Positions 1-6,500 are shown, numbered from the stretch's first letter. The stretch is 16,215 nucleotides of DNA from CAZFPT01 sp046541875 (GCA_046541875.1 JBKHCL010000074.1:1-16215), one strand, 5' to 3'. The notes: a model not told the origin generated them from the sequence alone. Translations and numbers: made by a program.

Positions 1-594
1 CTCGATATGTAGTAGTGGTACTCCCGCGATGTCTCTCCGTCGACCGTTCGTTCACTCAGCTTGTCCCCTGCGCTGGACCAATTCCGTGTTGGAATAAGGT
101 GGAACCGTCGGCATGGGGAACGTTTCGGCTGCTGTTGCGCAGGGAGCCCGCAGGGCGACCGGAGCAACAGCAGCATGCGCGGCGATGGAACGACCATCAC
201 CTGTCTCAAGAATATCATCTATCCGCGGCCGGTCCAGGCTGCCTCGAAGGCTCTTGCCGTCCACGGCGATCAACCGGCCGCCGGAAGCCTCCACCAGTCC
301 ATCTACCCATCGCATGAAGCAGGCTTCGAATGCGTCGGGATTCAGCAGCATGAACACCCGCCGGAACGTGTCGTGGCTGGGAATGCCGTTGGGCAATTCC
401 AGGAAGGTCCGGAACCACTTCTGCTTGCAATTGCCGAAGAATTCCATCTTGGTCCAATCGTCGACCCCGCAGATCGAGGCGCAAATTGCGATGGTCAGGA
501 TGTCAGAGAGCTTGTGTTCCTTCGTACGGTCCATACGGGGGTCTTCCAGTTCAGCAAATGCGCGCAGCAATCCGCGCGGGGCATCAACATCCAT
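1..594 (-). pseudogene. ISAs1-family transposase relic, internally deleted, runs off the left edge
   Basis: The open frame runs from an ATG at 594 to a stop at 52-54 (180 aa). This start is favoured because GGAAGGAG lies just upstream. Residues 12-105 look like the N-terminal domain associated with ISAs1 transposases (DPRMDRTKEHKLSDIL, then CGVDDW, then a long helical stretch). Residues 111-119 (VDGKSLRGS) carry the first catalytic Asp of the DDE domain. After about residue 121 family similarity stops. From about 59 down to the window edge another frame reads SERTVDGETSREYHYYIS, which resembles the late YYISS part of the same transposases. Several hundred bases of the catalytic domain are therefore missing, replaced by roughly 170 nt of unrelated sequence with a frame change. 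Family members are about 370-390 aa. This copy cannot make an active enzyme. The family call is from memory of motifs. Confidence 0.8.
128..174. repeat. 11-bp inverted repeat (hairpin) inside the transposase relic
   Basis: GCTGCTGTTGC (128-138) is exactly complementary to GCAACAGCAGC (164-174), with a 25-nt loop. It lies in the segment that replaces the missing transposase catalytic region. Its right half (144-168) resembles 15994-16020 near the other end of the window, so it may be one copy of a dispersed repeat. Confidence 0.55.
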
Positions 595-628
595 CTCGAA
601 GCTCCTTCCAACAACGGGTTGAGTTGCT

Positions 629-642
629 GGTGAGGCCTCACC
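629..642. repeat. Perfect 14-bp palindrome upstream of the transposase relic
   Basis: GGTGAGGCCTCACC is a perfect palindrome 34 nt upstream of the transposase ATG on the minus strand. It may be an operator or end-associated structure of the insertion sequence. No terminal inverted repeat could be verified because the other end of the element is outside the window. Confidence 0.4.
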
Positions 643-741
643 GTTCCTTGGAAGATACACCTTAACGGCGCGCATCGCATGGCGCAACCCGTCAACCGCC
701 ACGTTTAGATGCGTACGCCCTGGATCCTTCTGTAAGCTCCA

Positions 742-769
742 TTGCACCCACCCGCATGCGGGGTATAAT
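742..769 (+). promoter_or_regulatory. Sigma-70-type promoter of tRNA-Pro
   Basis: The -10 hexamer is a perfect TATAAT at 764-769. A weak -35 TTGCAC lies at 742-747 with a 16-bp spacer. Predicted initiation at about 776 is only a few bases before the mature tRNA 5' end at 780, so little or no 5' leader would be trimmed. Confidence 0.65.
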
Positions 770-779
770 CCATGCACCA

Positions 780-853
780 CGGGGCGTAGCTCAGCTTGGC
801 AGAGCGCCTGCTTTGGGAGCAGGAGGCCGCTGGTTCAAATCCAGTCGCCCCGA
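780..853 (+). tRNA. tRNA-Pro(UGG)
   Basis: This is a full 74-nt cloverleaf. The acceptor CGGGGCG pairs with CGCCCCG, followed by discriminator A. The anticodon stem CCTGC/GCAGG encloses the loop TTTGGGA, giving anticodon TGG at 814-816. The T arm is GCTGG-TTCAAAT-CCAGT. The 3' CCA is not encoded. The leading C1 is typical of bacterial proline tRNAs. The strong promoter immediately upstream serves it. Confidence 0.95.
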
Positions 854-911
854 TTCGCGCAGACGGGTCTGGATGCGGGGGCATTGGCCGGGGCGGAAGT
901 CTGCGGGGCGG

Positions 912-917
912 TACAAT
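912..917 (+). promoter_or_regulatory. Candidate -10 element of the Mut7-C gene (leaderless mRNA)
   Basis: TACAAT lies only 6 nt before the ATG at 924, so initiation at the usual distance would fall on or next to the start codon. No good -35 is visible at 16-18 bp. Read-through from tRNA-Pro is an alternative. Confidence 0.4.
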
Positions 918-923
918 TGGGTG

Positions 924-1424
924 ATGACGACTGATGGTGACCCACCGCGATTCTTCTGCGACGCCATGCTTGGCGGGCTGGCCCGTTGGTTGCGCGCTGT
1001 CGGCTACGACGCCGCGTTCGAGCACGGCATCGATGATGGCGAGCTGGTGCAACGGTCGCAGCGTCAGGGCCGAGTGATTCTCAGTTGCGACGGGGGGCTG
1101 TTTGAGCGGTCACTCCTGCGCGATGGAACCGTCCCCTCGCTTCAGGTTCCCCGCCGGTTGAGCAAGCTTCAGCAGCTGGGGTTCGTGGTCGGTCGATTGG
1201 GGCTGACGCGCCGCGACGCCCGCTGCATGGCCTGCGGGGGCGAACTGGTGGAGCTGCCCAAACACGCCGTTGCCGACGAGGCCCCACCGCTGGCGTTTCG
1301 CCGCTGCGAGCGATTCTGGCGCTGCGAGCGATGCGGCAAGCTTCTGTGGCGCGGAACGCACTGGCACCGCATCGACAGGAAGCTGGAGGAGGTGTTCTCG
1401 ACCGTCGGCCCGGGAGATTCGTAA
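924..1424 (+). CDS. Mut7-C domain (PIN-like) putative RNase with C-terminal zinc ribbon
   Basis: The protein has 166 aa. It opens with FFCDAMLGGLARWLRAVGYD (residues 10-29), the hallmark of the Mut7-C RNase domain seen alone in many bacteria and archaea and at the C terminus of animal Mut-7. D13 and the Asp of ILSCDGGLF (D56) are the likely acidic residues of the PIN-like core. Cys pairs 101/104 and 134/137 (CMACGG and CERCGKLLW) form the usual zinc ribbon. The open frame extends back through tRNA-Pro, but homology begins here, so ATG 924 is chosen; GTG 921 is possible. There is no Shine-Dalgarno site; a TACAAT box sits 6 nt upstream. An RNA-processing or decay role is the family expectation; the substrate is unknown. 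Confidence 0.82.
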   Translation: MTTDGDPPRFFCDAMLGGLARWLRAVGYDAAFEHGIDDGELVQRSQRQGRVILSCDGGLFERSLLRDGTVPSLQVPRRLSKLQQLGFVVGRLGLTRRDARCMACGGELVELPKHAVADEAPPLAFRRCERFWRCERCGKLLWRGTHWHRIDRKLEEVFSTVGPGDS

Positions 1425-1443
1425 CGTTCGCGGGAGCGCACCG

Positions 1444-1465
1444 AAAAGCCCGCCGGTTGGCGGGC
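1444..1465 (-). terminator. Intrinsic terminator of tRNA-Tyr
   Basis: On the minus strand GCCCGCC-AACC-GGCGGGC forms a 7-bp GC stem with a 4-nt loop followed by TTTT. It starts 3 nt beyond the tRNA-Tyr 3' end, which is the classic position. It also lies between two convergent transcripts. Confidence 0.8.
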
Positions 1466-1467
1466 AC

Positions 1468-1550
1468 TGGTAGCGGCTGGATTCGAACCAGCGTAGGGTT
1501 ACCCCGACAGATTTACAGTCTGTTGCCTTTGTCCACTCGGCCACACTACC
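1468..1550 (-). tRNA. tRNA-Tyr(GUA)
   Basis: This is an 83-nt class II tRNA with a long variable arm. The acceptor GGTAGTG pairs with CGCTACC, then discriminator A. The anticodon stem ACAGA/TCTGT encloses CTGTAAA, giving anticodon GTA. The T arm contains GGTTCGAATCC. CCA is not encoded. A promoter lies upstream (1594-1622) and a terminator directly downstream, so it is an independent transcription unit. Confidence 0.95.
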
Positions 1551-1593
1551 GCTCGCCCGGACGGGGACGATTCGCCCGACCGGGGAATGGAGT

Positions 1594-1622
1594 ACTGTAG
1601 TCGCATCGGGCGGTTCCGTCAA
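1594..1622 (-). promoter_or_regulatory. Sigma-70-type promoter of tRNA-Tyr
   Basis: On the minus strand TTGACG and TACAGT are separated by exactly 17 bp. The predicted start near 1587 leaves a leader of about 36 nt before the tRNA. Confidence 0.75.
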
Positions 1623-1701
1623 GAGTCGCCGTCGTGATTTTTCGCCGGGGACGCGGGCCATCGAGCAGGCCGATCCTTGGGGCGTGGAGTGGGAGAATCG
1701 T

Positions 1702-1776
1702 CGCAGGCTGGAGGACCCTCGGGGCCCTGCACGGTGTCGGTTTCCTCCAGCCTGCGGCCGGGGCCCGCTGCCCCGG
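1702..1776. repeat. Two adjacent hairpins downstream of dtd
   Basis: CGCAGGCTGGAGGA (1702-1715) is perfectly complementary to TCCTCCAGCCTGCG (1743-1756): a 14-bp stem with a 27-nt loop. Next to it CCGGGGC (1758-1764) pairs with GCCCCGG (1770-1776) around a 5-nt loop. Neither is followed by a T-run on either strand, so they are not typical terminators. The DNA between 1623 and 1789 has no convincing gene. Confidence 0.55.
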
Positions 1777-1789
1777 AGAAACGAGTTCG

Positions 1790-2275
1790 TCAATGCGCCG
1801 CGTCCTGCCTGCCCGCCCCACCGGCGCCGGCGGGGATGTCCACGATCACATTCACCGGCCCGATCGCCTCGGAGACGATGCGCATCTCGGCCCCGAAACG
1901 TCCTTGCCGGACGGGAACTCCCTGCGATTCGAGGGCTTCGATGAAGGCCTCGTGCAACGGCCTGGCCTGCTGGCCGGGAGCGGCGTTGACGAAGGCAGGC
2001 CGACGCCCCTTGCGGGTGTCCGCCTGGAGCGTGAAGTTCGGAACCACCAGCACGCCCCCGCCGACGTCGAGGACCGAGAGGTTCAGCCTCCCGTCGTCAT
2101 CCTCGAAGATCCGCAGATTCGCGACCTTCTCAGCCAGCTTGGCGGCATTGTCGGCCGAGTCGTCGGCTGCGATACCCACGTACACCAGCAACCCCGCCCC
2201 GGGAGGGAGTTGGCCGACGGTCTGCCCGGCGACGCTCACCGAAGCCGACCCGACGCGCTGGAGCACCGCCCTCAT
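1790..2275 (-). CDS. dtd: D-aminoacyl-tRNA deacylase (DTD) with divergent active-site motifs
   Basis: The protein has 161 aa. DTD is a homodimeric cytoplasmic enzyme that hydrolyses D-amino acids (and glycine from tRNA-Ala) off mischarged tRNA. The whole chain aligns with the family: MRAVLQRVGSASV at the N terminus, GLLVYVGIAADD, NLRIFEDDDGR, a TRKGRRPAF segment, and GRFGAEM. The two signature motifs depart from consensus. SQFTL is replaced by PNFTL (79-83), and NxGPxT by AIGPVN (137-142); the Gly-Pro pair is kept. A Gly/Ala-rich tail of about 12 residues follows. The ATG overlaps the stop of the upstream WYL gene (ATGA), which suggests translational coupling. It remains most likely a DTD, but altered specificity is possible. 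Confidence 0.88.
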   Translation of the reverse strand: MRAVLQRVGSASVSVAGQTVGQLPPGAGLLVYVGIAADDSADNAAKLAEKVANLRIFEDDDGRLNLSVLDVGGGVLVVPNFTLQADTRKGRRPAFVNAAPGQQARPLHEAFIEALESQGVPVRQGRFGAEMRIVSEAIGPVNVIVDIPAGAGGAGRQDAAH

Positions 2276-3246
2276 GACGGACCCTCTGCATCGTACATGG
2301 CGGCCATGTTGCGGGCGACGGTGGCGACGCGTTTTCTCAGGTCCGCCGGCGCGATCACGCGGACCTGGTCGCCGTAGCCGAGAATCCACCAGGCGATCTC
2401 GCCCAGCCCGTCGACGGTGGCGCGGAATTCGCACGAGCCGTCGTCGTTGAACGCCACCTCCTGGGTATCGTGCCAGAGCACCTCCGCCACGTTGCCGGCG
2501 ACCTTCGGCGAGAAATGCAGATGCACGCGATACTCCCGCCCGCCGGGAATCATGTTCCATGCCTTGCCGAAATGCTTCTCGACGAGATCGGGCTCGGGGG
2601 CCTGGAAACGCCGGGCCGTCAGCTCGACCTTGCGGAAGCGGATGAGCTTGAACACGCGGATCTCGTCGTGAATCTTGCTGCGGGCCACCACGTACCACGC
2701 CCTGCCGCGGAACATGAGGCGGTAGGGCAGGATGTCCAGCATGAGTTGCTTGCGGTCGGCGAAGCTGAGGTACACCGCGTGGCAGATACGCCGCTCGGCG
2801 ACGGCGCGGGTGAGCGTCTCGAAGATCTCGTCGGTCTGCTCGTGTCCCGCCACCGGACCGACCGACACGTGCGTGCGGTCAACCACGTCGCCAACGTACT
2901 GCCGCACCGGCGCGGGCAGGACGCTTTCGAGCTTCACCGCCGCCCGCGACGCCTGCGAGGTCAACGGCAGCGAGCCGGCCGCCGACCGCGCGAGCATGAG
3001 CATCGACAGCGCCTCGGACAATTCCAGATTGATCGGCGGCAGGAAGAAATGCTTGCCCAGGCGATAGCCGCCGGTGTCCTCGTCGTAGTGGTAGGGGATA
3101 TGCGCCAGCTCGAGCATGTTCAGGTCGCGGAAAATGGTCCGCCGACTGACCTCCAGCTCCTCGGCAAGCTCGCGCGTGTTGCGGGCCCTGCGCCCCTGGA
3201 GCAGAAGAATCAAACGCAACAACCTGTGCACGCGATCCGAACCCAT
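2272..3246 (-). CDS. WYL-domain transcriptional regulator (HTH + WYL + WCX)
   Basis: The protein has 324 aa. Residues 1-60 are an HTH-11 type winged helix (RVHRLLRLILLLQGRRARNT, then ELAEELEVSRRTIFRDLNML). The middle carries the WYL fold (DILPYRLMFRGRAWYVVARS and the RVFKLIRFRKVELT strand). The C-terminal ~90 residues are WCX-like (YRVHLHFSPKVAGNVAE, then GEIAWWILGYGDQVRVIAP). WYL domains sense ligands, often nucleotides or nucleic acid. ATG 3246 is chosen over the GTG at 3267 because AGGGGG lies 7 nt before it. A 22-nt palindrome 27 nt upstream (3273-3294) is a plausible autoregulatory operator. dtd overlaps its 3' end by 4 nt. Its regulon cannot be read from here. Confidence 0.88.
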   Translation of the reverse strand: MGSDRVHRLLRLILLLQGRRARNTRELAEELEVSRRTIFRDLNMLELAHIPYHYDEDTGGYRLGKHFFLPPINLELSEALSMLMLARSAAGSLPLTSQASRAAVKLESVLPAPVRQYVGDVVDRTHVSVGPVAGHEQTDEIFETLTRAVAERRICHAVYLSFADRKQLMLDILPYRLMFRGRAWYVVARSKIHDEIRVFKLIRFRKVELTARRFQAPEPDLVEKHFGKAWNMIPGGREYRVHLHFSPKVAGNVAEVLWHDTQEVAFNDDGSCEFRATVDGLGEIAWWILGYGDQVRVIAPADLRKRVATVARNMAAMYDAEGPS

Positions 3247-3272
3247 TACCTGACCCCCTATATGCACCAGGG

Positions 3273-3294
3273 GTATGACAACTGTGTGTCATAC
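3273..3294. promoter_or_regulatory. Candidate operator palindrome of the WYL gene
   Basis: GTATGACA-ACTGTG-TGTCATAC has perfect 8-bp arms around a 6-bp spacer. Imperfect GGG and CCC extensions make the outer arms GGGTATGACA and TGTCATACACCC. It ends 27 nt before the WYL regulator ATG, and its AT-content contrasts with the GC-rich surroundings. Binding by the adjacent regulator is inference. Confidence 0.6.
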
Positions 3295-3407
3295 ACCCAT
3301 GGGTCGGATGCGCAGAATTTCCCCGCTGCTGAACGGGTTGCACCCATTGGCCGTTCCGTCGGCACGATGCTGGAACTCCTTTTCGATGGTTCGTCTCGGT
3401 GAGTGAC

Positions 3408-5183
3408 TCACTCGTTGCCGTCGGCGGGCATTTCAGGCCAACTCGCCTGGTCGGCAGCGGCGGGCAGTGCAATTTTCATCCGCGGCAGCTTCAGGGCGGT
3501 GCCCGTCTCGCGCGCGAGGTCCAGCTGAGCGTTCTGGTATCCCACCAGGGCCCGCGCCTGGGCCCGGCGGGCGGTGGCGAGTCGTCCCTGGGCGTCCAGC
3601 AGCAGCTGGAGGTTGTTGGGCGTCATCGCGACCTCGCGGACGAGCGTCTCGAAGCCCTGCACCAGCAGTTCGAGCATCTTCACTTCGCGCGATCGCTGCT
3701 GCCATTCCTGGTGGGTCGTCTCGATCTCGCGAATCCGCTCCTGGATGAGTTGGGCGAGTTGGTCGGCGGTATCCTGCATCTGTGTGACGGACTGGGCGTA
3801 CTCGAAGCGTCGGGCGTACAGGTCTGCCAGGCGGGCGCGGTTCCCGATGGGGTACTCGGCGGTCAGTGCGAGCGAATAGCTGGCGTAGTTGCCGGTGAGC
3901 AGATTGTCGGTGGCGTCGTTTCTGCCGCGATCCCTGCCGTGAAGCGTCGTACCGACGGACAGGTCGACCTTGGGCAGGAGCTGATTTTTCGCCACGTCGA
4001 TGTTGATCGCCGAGACCTGAATCGCCAGCCTCGCCTGCTTCATGACGGGGTTGTGGCGCAGCGCCGTGAGCAACTGGTCGGCCGGGTCGATCACCACCGG
4101 CGTGGGATCCGGCGGGGTGGTGGCGTGGATGACCGCGTCGGAGCGGAGGTTGATCTGCGGGTCGGCGAGGATTTTGCGAAGGTTGTCCCGCGCGTCGGCC
4201 AATGCCTTTTCCGCCCGGAGCAGTTCGAGCTGGCGCGACACGACGGCCGATCGGGTCTGCTTGCGTTCGATATTCTCGCGGGCCTTGGGACGCAGAACCG
4301 TTTTGCGGTGTGTCCGGAGCGTCTCTTCGAGCAATTCCTGCACGATGAGGGTTTCGGTCTGCGCCTGCTGCAGTGTCCAGTAAGCGGCGGCGGCTCGGGT
4401 CACGACGTCCTCGACGGTGTCCCGGAAGCCGGCCAGGCTGGCCTCGTGAGAGATACGGGCGATCCGCAGGCGGGCGAGGTTGAACCCCCCCCAGGCGTTC
4501 CGCAGCAGCGGCTGGGTGAACTGGAAGCTCACTTCCGGCTCCCATCGCGAGCCGTTGACGTCGTCGAAATTGCGGGCGTAGGCGAACGACGTGGACCACG
4601 TCCCGCCGGTGATGAGCTTCTGGCGGACGCCGGCTTCGATGCCGCGATTGGTCTGCTCCCCGAGCGTGGCCCCTTGGCGATCGATCTTATCGTAGCTCCA
4701 CGTGCCGAACAGCACCGGGTCGAACTCGGCCGCCGCTTTGACCATGTCCTGGCGCGAGATGGCCGGGTCGTACCCGCTGATCTGCACCTCGGTGTTGCCG
4801 GCCAATGCGCGGACGATGGCCTGCTCCAGCGAGAGCGGGATCTCGGGGACCTCGACCTGTCGGTACATCTGGTTGGCGTCGAACGCGCCGACGGCCGGGT
4901 CGTCGTCCAGCGAGGCGTTGGCGTCGGCGAGGCGTGTAATGGTGGGATGGTCCACCACGCGACGGGTGACCACGCGGACAGGCAGCTCGGGAATCGCCCC
5001 GCGCCGCGCGGGCCGATAGACGTCCATGCCCTCGTCGCCCTTCCGGTAGGCGCCGATGCGCATGGCGAGCTTCTTGTGATACCGATAGAGGGTGGTGGGT
5101 TCCACGTCGCCCGGCGCGACACATCCGGCGACCCACGCCCCGGCTACGCATACCGCAATCAACGACAGCCTCATGCGTTTCAT
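3408..5183 (-). CDS. TolC-like outer membrane efflux lipoprotein
   Basis: The protein has 591 aa. The N terminus MKRMRLSLIAVCVAGAWVAGC is a lipoprotein signal with lipobox VAG|C21. About 95 residues of linker follow (Arg-rich, with VRVVTRRVVDHPTITRLADANASL). Two OEP repeats follow: one from about residue 115 (PLSLEQAIVRALAGN, FDPVLFGTWSY) and one from about 355 (QLLTALRHNPVMKQARLAIQ, LPKVDLSVG, YSLALTAEYPIGN). The long helices and TQPLLRN / PIGN motifs are typical. TolC homologues form trimeric channels for efflux or type I secretion. The M1 start is supported by GGAG 6 nt upstream. No adaptor or pump gene is adjacent, so the partner is unknown. The C-terminal tail after the last helix is short. 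Confidence 0.9.
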   Translation of the reverse strand: MKRMRLSLIAVCVAGAWVAGCVAPGDVEPTTLYRYHKKLAMRIGAYRKGDEGMDVYRPARRGAIPELPVRVVTRRVVDHPTITRLADANASLDDDPAVGAFDANQMYRQVEVPEIPLSLEQAIVRALAGNTEVQISGYDPAISRQDMVKAAAEFDPVLFGTWSYDKIDRQGATLGEQTNRGIEAGVRQKLITGGTWSTSFAYARNFDDVNGSRWEPEVSFQFTQPLLRNAWGGFNLARLRIARISHEASLAGFRDTVEDVVTRAAAAYWTLQQAQTETLIVQELLEETLRTHRKTVLRPKARENIERKQTRSAVVSRQLELLRAEKALADARDNLRKILADPQINLRSDAVIHATTPPDPTPVVIDPADQLLTALRHNPVMKQARLAIQVSAINIDVAKNQLLPKVDLSVGTTLHGRDRGRNDATDNLLTGNYASYSLALTAEYPIGNRARLADLYARRFEYAQSVTQMQDTADQLAQLIQERIREIETTHQEWQQRSREVKMLELLVQGFETLVREVAMTPNNLQLLLDAQGRLATARRAQARALVGYQNAQLDLARETGTALKLPRMKIALPAAADQASWPEMPADGNE

Positions 5184-5303
5184 CTCTCACTCCATCCCTG
5201 AAGGATCGATCTGTTTCCCTTCATACGATGCCCGGCCAATCGCACACCGTCCAGAGAATTCCTTCTATCCCCTTCCATCGGATAACGGCCGATAAAAAAC
5301 TGA

Positions 5304-5459
5304 CCCATTCCTGAGTCCCTCCGCATCCGCTCGACCGACCGAACGCTGCGCATCTCCAAGAACCAGGCCGGCCTCAAGGAAACCCTCCGCCGGCGCAGCC
5401 CCCCCAAACGCGCTGGAGGCAAGCAACTCAAGGAAGCCCACGAAAAGCTCGCGGAATAG
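5304..5459 (+). pseudogene. Possible 3' remnant of an unidentified gene
   Basis: From the stop at 5301 to TAG at 5457-5459 there is an open stretch of 51 codons with strongly GC-biased third positions (ATC CGC TCG ACC GAC and so on). It ends in the basic, hydrophilic sequence KRAGGKQLKEAHEKLAE. There is no plausible start codon or Shine-Dalgarno site. Codon use hints that this was once coding. I do not recognise the family. It could also be chance in GC-rich DNA. The rest of the 5184-5495 gap shows no clear feature. Confidence 0.25.
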
Positions 5460-5495
5460 CGATCGACCAGAAGGCCTGCCCACAGCGCAGCAGGG

Positions 5496-6347
5496 TCAGC
5501 CGGCGTCTCGGTGCTCTTTGAGGGCGCGGATCAGCTCAGCCGTGTTTTCCGGCGTGTCGGCCACCATGAACGCGCGATACGCGGGCTGATCGGTCAGGCC
5601 GATCAGCTTGGCCAGCGCGCGGGCGGCTTCGCGGCGCGAGAGGGCGTCGTCGGACCCAGCGAGCTCCCAAAGCCGATCCATCGCCTCCTCGCGGTGGGCG
5701 TCGCGTTTGGCCAGTTGGCCGGCCGCCTGGGCGGCGTAGTAGGGCGAGTCGGATTTCAGCAGTTCCCGGGCGATGCGGTCGCCGGCGTCGTCGGCGCCGC
5801 CCTGGTAGTACTGCCGCGCCGCCCACCAACGGGCCGGGGGATGCGGCGCCTTCAGAAGCAATTCCTTGAGACCCTCCGCCAACCCGGCAGGCAGGCGATC
5901 GTCGTGGTCGGCAACGTCCACCAGGTGCAGCCACAGGATGACCTCGCGCTGCCCCACATCCTCAAAGCGCCCGTCCACCAGCTCCAGGTACGTCTCCGGC
6001 CGACCCAGGGCGAGCATGTAGGCGATGTCCGCCCGCCGGGCGTTATGTGAGCGGTCCAGGTAGATCGCCGGCAGATCGAGATTGGCGGCCCGGGCGGCGG
6101 CGATGTACTCTTCCACCGTCGCCAGCGAACCGGCGCGATACCCGGTGGGCGTAGTTACCAGCAACGGCCGATCGGTCAGGTCGGCCAGCAAAGCCGCCCG
6201 CCGCTCCTTGCGTTTCTCCTCCTGGGTCTGCTCGGCCTGGTCGCTGATCTGCCCGCTGCGAAGGTACAGCCCCCCCAGCATCAGGGACAGTGCCCCGAGG
6301 ACGACCAGCATGCGGACCACCCGGTTGCGTGTACTCGTTTCGGACAT
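5496..6347 (-). CDS. Membrane-anchored hypothetical protein with helical repeat-like domain
   Basis: The protein has 283 aa. Residues 1-10 are polar, and about 11-29 (VRMLVVLGALSLMLGGLYL) form one N-terminal transmembrane helix, probably an uncleaved anchor. A charged segment (QAEQTQEEKRKERRAALLADL) follows. From about residue 100 the protein is mostly alpha-helical with alternating Ala/Leu/Arg patterns (ILWLHLVDVADHDDRL, AARQYYQGGADDAGDRIARELL, YAAQAAGQLAKR, SRREAARALAKLIGL), suggesting TPR/HEAT-like repeats. This would place the domain on the outer face of the membrane, but topology is inferred. No catalytic motif is visible. A promoter (6360-6388) lies very close to the ATG. It converges on the coding scar at 5304-5459. 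I do not recognise the family. Confidence 0.75.
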   Translation of the reverse strand: MSETSTRNRVVRMLVVLGALSLMLGGLYLRSGQISDQAEQTQEEKRKERRAALLADLTDRPLLVTTPTGYRAGSLATVEEYIAAARAANLDLPAIYLDRSHNARRADIAYMLALGRPETYLELVDGRFEDVGQREVILWLHLVDVADHDDRLPAGLAEGLKELLLKAPHPPARWWAARQYYQGGADDAGDRIARELLKSDSPYYAAQAAGQLAKRDAHREEAMDRLWELAGSDDALSRREAARALAKLIGLTDQPAYRAFMVADTPENTAELIRALKEHRDAG

Positions 6348-6359
6348 GATTGCTGCCTT

Positions 6360-6388
6360 TCTATACTGTTCGACGCCCGGCCCGCCAA
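6360..6388 (-). promoter_or_regulatory. Candidate promoter of the membrane-anchored protein gene
   Basis: On the minus strand TTGGCG and TATAGA are 17 bp apart. The -10 ends 12 nt before the ATG at 6347, so the leader would be about 6 nt and would exclude the AAAGG upstream of the start. The remaining bases up to 6500 show no gene. Confidence 0.5.
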
Positions 6389-6500
6389 TCTACAGGAATT
6401 CCGGCGACGCACCCGGGCATTGAAGTCGCTCCGCCCGCAACAAGTTGCAGTCCCTACGGGGTTGGGTCGTTCCGCCGCCCCGGTTGACGCTGGAAACCCC

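Noticed and set aside
780..923. N-terminal extension of the Mut7-C frame back to 756
   Set aside because: It reads through the tRNA-Pro gene and shows no homology.
3260..3364. Short minus-strand frame (about 35 codons, GTG start) that could be a leader peptide of the WYL gene
   Set aside because: The spacing from AAGGAG to GTG is too long and the peptide shows no attenuation-type codon run.
3399..5201. 600-codon plus-strand frame opposite the TolC-like gene
   Set aside because: The minus strand encodes a lipoprotein signal and two OEP repeats; the plus frame has no recognisable domain.
5265..5302. Stem ATCGG/CCGAT next to AAAAAA as a terminator
   Set aside because: The A-run follows the stem on the plus strand, so the T-run is on the wrong side for termination in either direction.
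6408..6417. CGCACCCGGG also present at the tRNA-Arg 3' end (13395-13404), as an attachment-site pair
   Set aside because: Only 10 GC-rich bases match, no integrase lies between, and the enclosed genes look like ordinary chromosome.
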